From NCBI GenBank assembly GCA_015067175.1, contig SVMX01000005.1, positions 144,599 through 208,598 on the forward strand: a DNA stretch of 64,000 nucleotides, given 5' to 3'. A model generated the notes under the pieces. It saw only the letters and a list, made by a program, of their open reading frames with translations, searched no databases and was not told the DNA's origin. The translations under genes and the position numbers were made by a program. Position 1 is the first letter of the stretch. Every line of letters begins with the position of its first letter. This document shows, piece by piece, positions 34,400 through 43,356 of the stretch. This stretch comes from Oscillospiraceae bacterium. GTDB taxonomy: Bacteria; Bacillota; Clostridia; Oscillospirales; Ruminococcaceae.

Positions 34400-36222
34400 T
34401 AAAATCTCTCCTGAATAAATTCGTACAGCTCCTGCGCTTTTTCCGCGCTTATTTTTGCGGTGATACGAAGCTGTTCGGCGGTGGCATCTTTAAGCCCCTG
34501 CTTTGTTTTAAATTCCTTTAGCAGCGCATGAGCCTTTGCTTCGCCGATGCCTTTAACTTCTGTAAGCTCTAAGCTGTAGGTCTTTTGCTTATGCTTTACG
34601 CGCTGAAAGGTTATTGAATAGCGGTGAACCTCGTCCTGTATATTGGTCAGCAGCTTGAACAGTGCCTTGTTCGCGCTGACGGATATCTCGCCGCCCTCTT
34701 TTGCAATGGCGCGGGTACGGTGCTTGCTGTCCTTTACAAGTCCGAAAAGCGGCACGCTTATTTTAAGCTCGTCCAATACCTGTGCGACCGCTGCAACGTG
34801 TCCCTTGCCGCCGTCAAGCAGTATAAGGTCGGGGAGCGGCGAAAAGCCCTCGTCCCCATCGAGATAGCGCTGCATTCTGCGGCGCAGCACCTCCTGCATA
34901 CACGCATAGTCGTCAATTCCAACGACCTCTTTTATGTTAAAGCGCCGATATCCCGCCTTGAAAGGTCTGCCGTTGCGGTAAACTATCATACCGCCGACGC
35001 GTCCTGTTTCGCCGAAGTTTGAGATATCGTAGCTTTCTATGCAAATTGGTATTTTATCAAGTCCCAGAAGATTTTTCAAGTCCTCCAGAGCGTTTATCTC
35101 CTTGGCAGTCCTGCCGACTTTAAGCGCGAGATATTCGCTTGCGTTACTTTTGGCGAGGACTATCTGAGCAAGTCCCTCGCCGCGCTGCGGCACCACGAAT
35201 TTTACAGCATGACCTATTTTGTCGCGCAGAAGCTGAGTGACTATCTCCATATCCTCAAAAGGTTCGTCGATGTATATTTCTTTTGGTATCTCCTCGCGGT
35301 CGGGGTAGTAGCTCAGCAGAAAATCCCTGCGCATTGCGGCAGGGTCGTATTCGTCGCCGATAAAGAAATTCTCCTTATCCACAAGACGTCCGCCGCGGTA
35401 TTTCACCACTGCAACGCTTGCAAGGCTTACGTTTTGCGCAAGCGCAACTATATCGTAATCATCGGTCTTGTAGTCGAAAATCTTCTGCGAATTGTGCAGC
35501 CTTGCTATCGCTTGTATCCTGTCGCGAAGCTTTGCGGCTTTTTCAAATTCGAGGTTTTCGGCGGCTTCCTCCATCTCCTTACGAAGTTGCTCGGCAGACT
35601 TCTGCGAGCCGTCCTTGAGATATTTTAAAGCCTCGTCTATTATCTTCTTGTATTCCTCCGAGGATATCTTTCCTCGGCACACGCCCATGCACTTTTTGAT
35701 GTGCATATTAAGACAGGGGCGCTCCTTGCCGAAATCCATCGGGAAGCTTTTGCGGCAGGTAGGCAGCATGAAGATGGTGTTTGCCTCTTCAACAGCCTGC
35801 TTTACGGTAAAGCCGCTTGTAAACGGGCCGAGATAATCGGCGTTTTTATCGCTTGTATTAAGCGCATAGCTTATCCTTGGATAAGCGCCGTGAGAAATCT
35901 TGATGTAATTATAGCCCTTGTCGTCCTTTAAAAGGATATTGTATTTGGGCTTGTGAAGCTTTATAAGGCTGCATTCCAGCACGAGCGCGTCGAGCTCGCT
36001 TGGGCAGACGATGAAATCGAAATCATAGATATTGCTGACGAGCTTTATCGTCTTTGCATTGTGGCTGCCGTCGTTTCTGAAATAGGACGTTACGCGGTTT
36101 TTCAGCGCCTTTGCTTTTCCGACATAGATGATATTGCCGGTCTTATCTTTCATGAGATAAACGCCCGGATTCAGCGAAAGCCTGTTTGCTTTATCCCTCA
36201 GATAGTCGATACGTTCATTCAT
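34399..36222 (-). CDS. uvrC: Excinuclease ABC subunit C
   Basis: 607 residues from the ATG at 36222, preceded by GGGGAGATTGCCC. An in-frame ATG 48 bases further upstream lies before the promoter's transcription start and cannot be used. GIY-YIG nuclease domain: NPGVYLMKDKTGNIIYVGKA (residues about 15-34) and RVTSYF; UVR motif KLRKEMEEAAENLEFEKAAK with KLRDRI (about 190-220); RNase H-like second nuclease domain with ESYDISNFGETGRVGGMIV (about 390) and ILLDGGKGHV (about 465); C-terminal helix-hairpin-helix LTEVKGIGEAKAHALLKEF. UvrC makes both cuts in nucleotide excision repair. Confidence 0.97.
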   Translation of the reverse strand: MNERIDYLRDKANRLSLNPGVYLMKDKTGNIIYVGKAKALKNRVTSYFRNDGSHNAKTIKLVSNIYDFDFIVCPSELDALVLECSLIKLHKPKYNILLKDDKGYNYIKISHGAYPRISYALNTSDKNADYLGPFTSGFTVKQAVEEANTIFMLPTCRKSFPMDFGKERPCLNMHIKKCMGVCRGKISSEEYKKIIDEALKYLKDGSQKSAEQLRKEMEEAAENLEFEKAAKLRDRIQAIARLHNSQKIFDYKTDDYDIVALAQNVSLASVAVVKYRGGRLVDKENFFIGDEYDPAAMRRDFLLSYYPDREEIPKEIYIDEPFEDMEIVTQLLRDKIGHAVKFVVPQRGEGLAQIVLAKSNASEYLALKVGRTAKEINALEDLKNLLGLDKIPICIESYDISNFGETGRVGGMIVYRNGRPFKAGYRRFNIKEVVGIDDYACMQEVLRRRMQRYLDGDEGFSPLPDLILLDGGKGHVAAVAQVLDELKISVPLFGLVKDSKHRTRAIAKEGGEISVSANKALFKLLTNIQDEVHRYSITFQRVKHKQKTYSLELTEVKGIGEAKAHALLKEFKTKQGLKDATAEQLRITAKISAEKAQELYEFIQERF

Positions 36223-36260
36223 GGGCAATCTCCCCGACAGCAAATTATTATTCATATTAC

Positions 36261-36289
36261 ATTGTACCATCTTTTCATAAAAAATACAA
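36261..36289 (-). promoter_or_regulatory. Promoter of uvrC operon
   Basis: Minus strand: TTGTAT (36289-36284), 17 bases, TACAAT (36266-36261), extended TGG. It decides the uvrC start. Confidence 0.8.
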
Positions 36290-36316
36290 GTGGTAGATGA
36301 AATTATTTGCGCTTCT

Positions 36317-36345
36317 TTGACAAAATGCCGACATTGTGGTATACT
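36317..36345 (+). promoter_or_regulatory. Promoter upstream of orphan gene, followed by hairpin array
   Basis: TTGACA, 17 bases, TATACT. Its -10 region TGGTATACT (36337-36345) is repeated exactly at 36461-36469, after the hairpin array. Confidence 0.75.
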
Positions 36346-36460
36346 AAAAACGGCTTATTTCAATTGCTTCGCAATTGCGCCGCTTTTATTGAACGGCTGA
36401 CCTTGCCGCTTTGCGGCAACGCTGCTTGCGCAGCTACCAAACACTGTGTGTTTGGGGTCA
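36346..36460. repeat. 115-bp array of four small hairpins flanked by a 9-bp direct repeat
   Basis: Hairpins in order: CAATTGC-TTC-GCAATTG (36361-36377), TTGCCGC-TTT-GCGGCAA (36403-36419), GCTGC-TTGC-GCAGC (36421-36434), CAAACAC-TGT-GTGTTTG (36438-36454, the centre overlapping). The direct repeat TGGTATACT on both sides has the form of a target duplication around a small palindromic or MITE-like insertion. Confidence 0.5.
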
Positions 36461-36500
36461 TGGTATACTTTAAATAGCATAAAAAAGAGGGAGGAGCGAT

Positions 36501-37013
36501 ATGGCGATGACCGAGGCTTGTGCGCTTGCGCGCACACTGAATATTGCAGGTGAGCTGTATGCTGCGCTCTCCAAGGGCGAGGAGCTGTCGGGTGCAGTAA
36601 CGCTGCTTGACAGCATATCTGCGGCTTTTTCCCACTGTCAAAACGAGCAAAAGCCGCTTACAAAATGCATGAGGCAGCTTAAAAAGCAGATAAAACGCGG
36701 AAATGCCGAGTTTTACCGCACTGTAAAGTCTGGTTTTTCGCGGCTGTTTCCTGTGCTTCCATACGATTTTGAAAAAGCGGCAAAGCATATCCCCGCGCTG
36801 ATATACGGAAACGATAAGATATGCGAAAAGCTGCAAAACAGCGAGCAGAACAAAGCTCGCTCTATGGCGGACGCGATGAAAAGCTATCCGAGGTTTCTTT
36901 TCGGGGAGTTTGAGGCGCTGTCGGACGAGCAGTTCTATGAGCTTGTTTTCGGGTATTATCCCAAGCTTTATGACGAGCCTTTTATGGACGATATGAGGTA
37001 TCTGTTTATATGA
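36501..37013 (+). CDS. Uncharacterised helical protein
   Basis: 170 residues, not recognised. A strong GGGAGGAG lies 5-12 bases before the ATG, and promoter and terminator flank it, so it is a real gene. It is predicted mostly helical with several Cys near the middle (SHCQNEQKPLTKCMRQLKKQ) and aromatic-rich C-terminus (ELVFGYYPKLYDEPFMDDMR). No membrane segment, signal peptide or known motif is seen. Confidence 0.75.
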   Translation: MAMTEACALARTLNIAGELYAALSKGEELSGAVTLLDSISAAFSHCQNEQKPLTKCMRQLKKQIKRGNAEFYRTVKSGFSRLFPVLPYDFEKAAKHIPALIYGNDKICEKLQNSEQNKARSMADAMKSYPRFLFGEFEALSDEQFYELVFGYYPKLYDEPFMDDMRYLFI

Positions 37014-37015
37014 CC

Positions 37016-37046
37016 ACAGGCGGAGCGCAATTCCGCCTGTTTTTTG
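37016..37046 (+). terminator. Terminator of orphan gene
   Basis: ACAGGCGGA and TCCGCCTGT form a 9-bp stem followed by seven T. Confidence 0.85.
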
Positions 37047-37058
37047 TATATATTCCTA

Positions 37059-37087
37059 TTGACAATCGTGTAAAATCGCTATATAAT
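37059..37087 (+). promoter_or_regulatory. Promoter of alaS
   Basis: TTGACA, 17 bases, TATAAT. The leader is only about 60 bases, too short for a T-box. Confidence 0.85.
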
Positions 37088-37154
37088 TAATATGTATGTG
37101 TTATACTCTAAAAGGGCATTAACAGAAAATCTATAAAAATCGAGGACAACTATT

Positions 37155-39785
37155 ATGAAATGGACAGGCTTAAATGACCTCCGCGAAAGCTATCTGAAAT
37201 TCTTTGAATCCAAGGGACATCTGCGCATGAACAGCTTCCCTCTTGTACCTCAGGGTGATAATTCTATCCTGCTCATCAATGCGGGTATGACCCCTCTGAA
37301 GAAGTACTTCCAGGGCATTGAGGAGCCGCCCTGCCACAGAATGACAACTTGTCAGAAGTGTATCCGTACTCCCGATATCGAGAACGTTGGTAAGACTGCA
37401 CGTCACGGCACATATTTTGAGATGCTGGGCAACTTCTCTTTCGGCGATTACTTCAAGCACGAGGCTATCGCATGGGCTTGGGAGTATCTTACAAAGACTC
37501 TTGAGATACCCGAGGACAGACTTTGGGTTACTATCTACGAGGAAGACGACGAAGCGGGCGATATCTGGGCAAATGAAGTTGGCGTTCCCCGCGACCGTAT
37601 CATCAAGCTTGGCAAAAAGGATAACTTCTGGGAGCATGGAAGCGGTCCCTGCGGCCCTTGCTCTGAGATACACTTTGACCGCGGCGAGAAGTATGGTCCT
37701 TTTGAGAACTTTGAGCAGGCTTCCGACTGCGACAGAATCATCGAGATATGGAATAACGTATTTACACAGTTCGACAACGACGGCAAGGGCAACTACACCC
37801 AGCTTGCAACAAAGAACATCGACACAGGTATGGGTCTTGAAAGACTTGCCTGCGTAATGCAGGACGTTGACAACCTGTTCGAGGTTGACACCGTTCAGAA
37901 TATCATGAAGAAGATTTGCTCCATCGTTGGCGTGGAGTACAAGGCAGACGCAAAGAAGGATATCTCTATCCGTGTTATAACAGACCATATCCGCTCCACT
38001 ACATTCATGGTTGGCGACGGTGTTCTCCCCTCCAACGAGGGCAGAGGCTACGTTCTGCGCCGTCTGCTCAGACGTGCGGCTCGTCACGGCAGAATGCTCG
38101 GCTATACAAAGTCGTTCCTGCATGAAGTATGCGATACCGTTATCGACGAAAATCTCTCCGCTTATCCTGAGCTTGATGAGAAGCGCGCTTACATCAAGAA
38201 GGTCATCAAGACCGAGGAGGAGAGCTTCGCAAAGACTGTTGACAAGGGCACTGAGATACTGAATGAGATGATCGACGCGCTCATCGCAAAGGGCGAAAAG
38301 ACCCTTGCAGGCGCAGATGTATTCAAGCTTCACGACACCTACGGCTTCCCGCTTGATCTCACAAAGGAGATACTTGAAGAAAAGGGTCTGTTTGCAGACG
38401 AGGACGGCTTCAAGGCGCTCATGCAGGAGCAGAAGGACACCGCGCGCGCTAACAAGAAGCTCGGCGGCGGCTGGGATAATGCAAAGAACAGCGAGCTTGA
38501 CAACTACAAGACAAATTTCGTTGGCTATACAGGTCTTACATCTGACACAAAGATACTCGCACTCGTTAAGGACGGCGAGATTGCAGAGCTTTGCGGCGCA
38601 GGCGACAAGGTAAGCGTTATCATCGAAAACACTCCTTTCTACGCTGAGATGGGCGGTCAGGTAGGCGACTGTGGTACTATTGCAAACGGCACAAGCGTTA
38701 TCAAGGTTGAGGATACCCAGAAGCTCACAGGCGGCGCATACATCTGCAGCGGCGAGGTTATTTCGGGCGGATTCTCCGTAGGTGATAATGTAACCGCGAC
38801 AGTTGACAGCGAAAAGCGTTCCGCTACCGAGAGAAACCACACCTGCGCACATATCCTGCAGAGTGCACTTAGAGAAGTTCTCGGCGACCACGTTCACCAG
38901 AGCGGCTCTTATGTTGACCCCTACAGATGCAGATTTGACTTCAGCCACTTCAATGCAGTTACTCCCGAGGAGCTTGCAAAGATCGAGGCTTATGTAAACA
39001 AGGTTATCCTTGAGGGCGTTCCTGTTGTTACAGAGGAGCTTCCTATCGAGGAGGCTAAGAAGAAAGGGGCAATGGCTCTCTTCGGTGAGAAGTACGGCGA
39101 CGTTGTTCGTGTTGTTACGGTTGGTGAGTACTCCACAGAGTTCTGCGGCGGTACACATCTGAAGAACTCCGCTTGCGCAGGTCTGTTCAAGATAGTATCC
39201 GAAACATCGGTTGCAAGCGGCGTAAGACGTATCGAAGCTGTAACAGGCGCAAACGTTCTTGAACTGCTGAACAGCTACAAGGACACCGTTGTAAAGGCTG
39301 CCGAAACACTGAAGATAGCCAATACAAACGAGCTTGTAAAGCGTTGCGAGAGCGTTATGACCGAGCTTCGTGAAAAGGACAAGAAGATCGAAGCTATGCA
39401 GCAGGCTGCGGCTAATGCGCAGATGGGCGGCATTGGCGATAACTGCGCAGAGGTAAACGGTGTTAAGATAATCACTGCTGCGCTTGACGGCACAGGCGCA
39501 GACGGTCTGAGAAAGATAGGCGACAGCCTTGCTGATAAGTTCGACTGCTTTGTTGCTATCCTTGTCGGCACTAACGAGGGCAAGAGCAATATGCTGTGCA
39601 AGTGCTCCAAGTCCGCTGTTGAAAAGGGCGCAAACGCAGGTCAGATAGTAAAGGAAATGGCTGCTCTTATGGGCGGCAAGGGCGGCGGAAAGCCCGATCA
39701 GGCTATGGCGGGTATTCCCGACACCTCAAAGCTTTCCGAGGCATTCGGCGCTGCTGCTGACATTGCTGCTAAGTTCATAAAGTGA
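37155..39785 (+). CDS. alaS: Alanyl-tRNA synthetase
   Basis: 876 residues, full length. Class II catalytic domain 1-440 (FPLVPQGDNSILLINAGMTP, RMTTCQKCIRTPDIENVGKT, GPCGPCSEIHFDRG). The editing domain has the zinc-site motifs HTCAH (about residue 563) and CGGTHLKNS (about 663). The C-terminal region includes the helical linker and the C-Ala domain with GGKGGGKPDQAMAG at the end. It charges tRNA-Ala and hydrolyses mischarged Ser/Gly-tRNA. The ATG follows CGAGGACAAC. Confidence 0.98.
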   Translation: MKWTGLNDLRESYLKFFESKGHLRMNSFPLVPQGDNSILLINAGMTPLKKYFQGIEEPPCHRMTTCQKCIRTPDIENVGKTARHGTYFEMLGNFSFGDYFKHEAIAWAWEYLTKTLEIPEDRLWVTIYEEDDEAGDIWANEVGVPRDRIIKLGKKDNFWEHGSGPCGPCSEIHFDRGEKYGPFENFEQASDCDRIIEIWNNVFTQFDNDGKGNYTQLATKNIDTGMGLERLACVMQDVDNLFEVDTVQNIMKKICSIVGVEYKADAKKDISIRVITDHIRSTTFMVGDGVLPSNEGRGYVLRRLLRRAARHGRMLGYTKSFLHEVCDTVIDENLSAYPELDEKRAYIKKVIKTEEESFAKTVDKGTEILNEMIDALIAKGEKTLAGADVFKLHDTYGFPLDLTKEILEEKGLFADEDGFKALMQEQKDTARANKKLGGGWDNAKNSELDNYKTNFVGYTGLTSDTKILALVKDGEIAELCGAGDKVSVIIENTPFYAEMGGQVGDCGTIANGTSVIKVEDTQKLTGGAYICSGEVISGGFSVGDNVTATVDSEKRSATERNHTCAHILQSALREVLGDHVHQSGSYVDPYRCRFDFSHFNAVTPEELAKIEAYVNKVILEGVPVVTEELPIEEAKKKGAMALFGEKYGDVVRVVTVGEYSTEFCGGTHLKNSACAGLFKIVSETSVASGVRRIEAVTGANVLELLNSYKDTVVKAAETLKIANTNELVKRCESVMTELREKDKKIEAMQQAAANAQMGGIGDNCAEVNGVKIITAALDGTGADGLRKIGDSLADKFDCFVAILVGTNEGKSNMLCKCSKSAVEKGANAGQIVKEMAALMGGKGGGKPDQAMAGIPDTSKLSEAFGAAADIAAKFIK

Positions 39786-39795
39786 TCTATGTTGG

Positions 39796-39824
39796 GGCAG
39801 GCTGCTCTCAGCCCGCCGCTTTTA
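39796..39824 (+). terminator. Weak terminator after alaS
   Basis: GGCAGGCTG and CAGCCCGCC pair with one mismatch, followed by GCTTTT. Confidence 0.45.
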
Positions 39825-39848
39825 ACCATATCTTAGCTAATATTATTG

Positions 39849-39854
39849 TATAAT
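39849..39854 (+). promoter_or_regulatory. Possible -10 box of HIT-holA operon
   Basis: TATAAT at 39849-39854; no good -35 at 17 bases (CCATAT there), so the promoter is uncertain. Confidence 0.4.
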
Positions 39855-39864
39855 AAACATGGTG

Positions 39865-39890
39865 CGGTCTTTGAGAAACATCAAAGACCG
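39865..39890 (+). other. Perfect 10-bp hairpin in 5' leader of HIT gene
   Basis: CGGTCTTTGA-GAAACA-TCAAAGACCG lies between the -10 box and the ribosome site. There is no T-run, so it may stabilise the mRNA or bind a protein. Confidence 0.5.
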
Positions 39891-39917
39891 TATTGTGCAA
39901 TACAGGAGGAAACTAAA

Positions 39918-40259
39918 ATGGAAAACTGCTTATTCTGTAAGATAATCGCAGGGGAGATCCCCTCTACAAAGGTATACGAGGACGATAAGTGCCTTGCATT
40001 CCGTGATATTGCGCCTATGGCTCCAACGCATATACTTGTTATTCCCAAGAGCCACATCGGCGGCGTTGACGAGCTGACTGCTGAAAACAGCGCTGTGGTT
40101 GCGCATATCTTCAGTGTTATTCCTCAGATCGCAAAGGAGGAGGGCCTTGCAAACGGCTACCGCGTAGTTTCCAACATTGGCGAGGACGGCGGTCAGACCG
40201 TAAGACATCTGCACTTCCATATCCTCGGCGGAAAGAAGCTCAACACAGAAATGGCATAA
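39918..40259 (+). CDS. HIT-family nucleotide hydrolase (Hint type)
   Basis: 113 residues from the ATG at 39918, with AGGAGGA 7 bases upstream; an in-frame ATG at 39846 overlaps the -10 box. Zinc-site start MENCLFCKIIAGEIPSTKVY and the histidine triad TVRHLHFHILGG (residues about 97-108) are complete. Hint-type enzymes cleave adenosine 5'-phosphoramidates and related nucleotides. It opens a seven-gene run of closely packed genes. Confidence 0.94.
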   Translation: MENCLFCKIIAGEIPSTKVYEDDKCLAFRDIAPMAPTHILVIPKSHIGGVDELTAENSAVVAHIFSVIPQIAKEEGLANGYRVVSNIGEDGGQTVRHLHFHILGGKKLNTEMA

Positions 40260-40270
40260 AGGAGCACTAA

Positions 40271-41314
40271 GTGGCTAAAATAGAAGAGGCGCGTCTTAAA
40301 GCCGACCTGAAAGCGGGAAAGCTCGCGCGTGTGTATTTCCTTTTCGGTGAGGAGTATTTTCTCACGAAAACGTATGAAAACAAAATAATCGAGGCGGCTC
40401 TCGGCAAAGAGCCGTCCGATCTTAATTTCGTGCGCTTCGGTGAAGCTCCGCCGTCTGATACGCTGTCGGATTTTGCTGACAGTATGCCGTTTTTTTCCGA
40501 ATACAAGGTCATAGTTATTTCTGATCTTGACGCGGACAAGCTCGACAACGCCGAAATGAACGCGTATCTTGACATAATCGAGCAGCTTCCCGATACGACC
40601 GTACTGGTGATTTCGCAGACGGGCATTGAGATAGACCCCAAAAAGCCAAAGGCAAAAATGAAAAAGCTTATGGCAGCGGCGGAAAAGTGCGGCGTATTGT
40701 GCGAGATGAAGTATATGAGCGCTTCGCAGCTTGCGAAAATGGCAATAAAAAAAGCTGCACGGTTTAATTGCAACCTTTCAGACAGCAATGCAGTTTTATT
40801 GGCAGAGCTTTGCGGAAAGGATATGAATCTACTGTCAGCCGAGGTGAGCAAGCTGTGCGATTATACGGGCAGCGGCGAGATAACGCGCGAGTCTATAGAC
40901 GCGCTTGTGCCGAAGCTTGTGGACACAAGTATCTACACTCTCGCGTCGGAGCTTTTTGCAGGAAACACAGCCAAGGCATTTCGTATCCTTGACGATCTTT
41001 TTGTTCAGCGTATCGAGCCTGTGATAATCCTGTCTACGCTTTCGGGGCATTTTGTGGACTGCTACCGTGCGAAGCTTGCGCAGCTTTCACGAAAGACTGC
41101 AAACGATGCGGCGGCAGCGTTCAACTATCCGAGAAACCGCACATTTGTCATGACAAAGGCTTTCGGCTCGGTGAAATATCTGTCGGCAGAGTATCTGAAG
41201 CAGTGCGTGGATATCCTCTACAACACAAATCTGCTGCTTAATTCTTCTAAGGCTGACAGACGAACTCTTATTGAGCGCACGCTCACCGAAATATCCGTGC
41301 TGAAAAGAACATGA
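40271..41314 (+). CDS. holA: DNA polymerase III subunit delta
   Basis: 347 residues from GTG at 40271 with AAAGGAGC upstream. Start VYFLFGEEYFLTKTYENKII (residues about 18-37) is the typical delta-subunit opening; the AAA+-like fold continues with VIVISDLDADKL and CLLAELCGKDMNLL-like LLAELCGKDMNLLSAEVSKL. It opens the sliding clamp during clamp loading. It overlaps rnmV by 4 bp. Confidence 0.9.
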   Translation: MAKIEEARLKADLKAGKLARVYFLFGEEYFLTKTYENKIIEAALGKEPSDLNFVRFGEAPPSDTLSDFADSMPFFSEYKVIVISDLDADKLDNAEMNAYLDIIEQLPDTTVLVISQTGIEIDPKKPKAKMKKLMAAAEKCGVLCEMKYMSASQLAKMAIKKAARFNCNLSDSNAVLLAELCGKDMNLLSAEVSKLCDYTGSGEITRESIDALVPKLVDTSIYTLASELFAGNTAKAFRILDDLFVQRIEPVIILSTLSGHFVDCYRAKLAQLSRKTANDAAAAFNYPRNRTFVMTKAFGSVKYLSAEYLKQCVDILYNTNLLLNSSKADRRTLIERTLTEISVLKRT

Positions 41315-41886
41315 TAAAGATAAAACAGGCAATAATAGTAGAGGGTAAATATGATAAGATAACACTTTCCTCGCTCGTTGACGCGGTGATAATTCCCACA
41401 AACGGATTCAGTATCTACAAGGACGAGGAAAAGAAAGAGCTTATACAGGCACTTGCTGAAAAAACAGGCATAGTGATACTCACCGACAGCGACAGCGCGG
41501 GCTTTCAGATACGCTCGCATCTGCGCAATATCGTAAAAAAAGGCGAGATCATCAATGTCTACATTCCCGATATCTTCGGTAAGGAGCGCAGAAAGGCAAA
41601 GCCGTCTAAACAAGGTAAGCTTGGCGTTGAGGGCATGAGTCAAGAAGTGCTTCTGGAAGCCTTCCAAAAGGCGGGAGTTTTCGCTGACGAATCCGCGCCG
41701 AAGCGCGAGCTTATTACAAAAGCCGACCTTATGGACATGGGACTTATCGGCTGTGACAATGCGGCGGAAAAGCGTGCCGCGTTACAGAAGAAGCTTGGAC
41801 TTCCCGAGCTTTTGTCTGCAAATATGTTTATTGAGATCCTAAATGTGATGTTCACAAAAGAGGAATTTCTAAATAAAATAATATAA
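41311..41886 (+). CDS. rnmV: Ribonuclease M5
   Basis: 191 residues. TOPRIM domain: AIIVEGKYDKITLSSLVDAV (Glu about residue 11) and VILTDSDSAGFQIRSHLRN (DxD about 58-60). The strings KRR-like KERRKAKPSKQGKLGVEGMS are typical for RNase M5, which matures 5S rRNA in Gram-positives. ATGA overlap with holA. Confidence 0.93.
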   Translation: MIKIKQAIIVEGKYDKITLSSLVDAVIIPTNGFSIYKDEEKKELIQALAEKTGIVILTDSDSAGFQIRSHLRNIVKKGEIINVYIPDIFGKERRKAKPSKQGKLGVEGMSQEVLLEAFQKAGVFADESAPKRELITKADLMDMGLIGCDNAAEKRAALQKKLGLPELLSANMFIEILNVMFTKEEFLNKII

Positions 41887-41901
41887 AAACAGGGGGAAGA
41901 T

Positions 41902-43344
41902 ATGGTCTTTTCAAGCTTGACATTCTTGTTTGCGTTCCTTCCGATAACACTTGTATTGTATTATCTGATGCCGAACAATAAAATACAGAATATCGTGATT
42001 CTTGCCAGCGGTATCGTCTTTTATGCATGGGGTGAGCCACTGTATGTTTTCGTTATGCTGCTCTCTACAGCTATCGACTATTGCGCAGGTCTTATCATGC
42101 ATAAATATGATAACCGCCCGAAAGTGCGTTTGGCGTGCTTGATAGTATCACTGATTATGAATATCGGCCTGCTGTCAGTGTTCAAGTATCTCGGATTTAT
42201 CATAAACTCTGCAAATGCTTGGTTTGGACTTTCTATTCCAAATCCCAATCTGCCGCTTCCTATCGGTATCAGCTTCTTTACGTTCCAGTCGATGTCTTAC
42301 ACCATTGACCTTTACAGAAGAAACATAAAGGTGCAGAAAAATCCTATTAGCTTTATCGCTTTCGTATCGCTGTTTCCGCAGATAGTTGCAGGCCCTATCG
42401 TTCGCTATGAAGATGTACAATACGAGATAGACAACCGTACCATCACCGAAAAGATGGTTGGCGACGGTATCTGCCGTTTTATCACAGGTCTTGGCAAAAA
42501 GGTGCTTATCGCGAACAATATCGGTCTTTTATGGACAAGCGTTAAGGAAATGGCGAATTTCGACTACAGTCAGCTTTCAGTTGCGACAGCATGGCTTGGT
42601 ATCCTTGCGTTTACTTTCCAGATATTCTTCGACTTTTCGGGCTATTCCGATATGGCTATCGGTCTTGGAAAGATGATGGGCTTCAACTTCCCCGAAAACT
42701 TCGATTATCCTTATATGAGCCACAGTATATCCGAGTTCTGGCGCCGCTGGCATATGACCCTCGGCGGCTGGTTCAAGAGCTATATCTATATACCGCTCGG
42801 CGGCAACAGAAAGGGTCCTGCACGCACTATCTTCAATCTGCTTGTCGTATGGACAGTAACAGGCATCTGGCACGGCGCAAGCTGGAACTTTATGCTGTGG
42901 GGACTGTATTTCGGTATAATTATTGTACTCGAGCGTCTGTTCCTCGGAAAATGGCTTGAGAAGATACCCTCGTTCTTTAGCTGGCTGTATACCTTTATTT
43001 TGGTAGTATTCGGCTGGGTACTGTTCGAAGCTATCGACCAGACGAACGTAGATATCGTTCTGATGTTCCAGCAGGTATTCGGTTATATCGGCGCAATGTT
43101 CGGCGCGAACGGCGTGTTTATAGACGATTTCGCAACAAGCGCGCTCATGAACTATGGTATAATCTTTGCTATCTGTATTCTTGGAAGCTCTGATATCATC
43201 AAGAACCTTTCCGTGTTCATCAAGACAAAGGCTCCGAAGTGGGCGCAGTACAGCATACCTGTGGTGCAGCTTGCAGTAATGCTTGCTTCCATCGCATATC
43301 TTTCAACCGCAACCTACAATCCGTTTTTGTATTTCAATTTCTAA
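41902..43344 (+). CDS. MBOAT-family O-acyltransferase (AlgI/DltB-like)
   Basis: 480 residues, about eleven membrane helices. The MBOAT core is seen as FPQIVAGPIVRYEDVQYEID, DFSGYSDMAIGLGKMMGFNF, the SEFWRRWHMTLGGWFKSYIY motif and the active-site His in VVWTVTGIWHGASWNFMLWG (His about residue 318). These enzymes move acyl groups across the membrane onto cell-surface polysaccharides. The next gene, 12 bp on, is the DHHW-type partner usually found with it. Confidence 0.93.
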   Translation: MVFSSLTFLFAFLPITLVLYYLMPNNKIQNIVILASGIVFYAWGEPLYVFVMLLSTAIDYCAGLIMHKYDNRPKVRLACLIVSLIMNIGLLSVFKYLGFIINSANAWFGLSIPNPNLPLPIGISFFTFQSMSYTIDLYRRNIKVQKNPISFIAFVSLFPQIVAGPIVRYEDVQYEIDNRTITEKMVGDGICRFITGLGKKVLIANNIGLLWTSVKEMANFDYSQLSVATAWLGILAFTFQIFFDFSGYSDMAIGLGKMMGFNFPENFDYPYMSHSISEFWRRWHMTLGGWFKSYIYIPLGGNRKGPARTIFNLLVVWTVTGIWHGASWNFMLWGLYFGIIIVLERLFLGKWLEKIPSFFSWLYTFILVVFGWVLFEAIDQTNVDIVLMFQQVFGYIGAMFGANGVFIDDFATSALMNYGIIFAICILGSSDIIKNLSVFIKTKAPKWAQYSIPVVQLAVMLASIAYLSTATYNPFLYFNF

Positions 43345-43356
43345 GGAGGGAGAAGC

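Noticed and set aside
37088..37154. Possible T-box leader of alaS
   Set aside because: The leader is about 60 bases, with no T-box sequence and no terminator.
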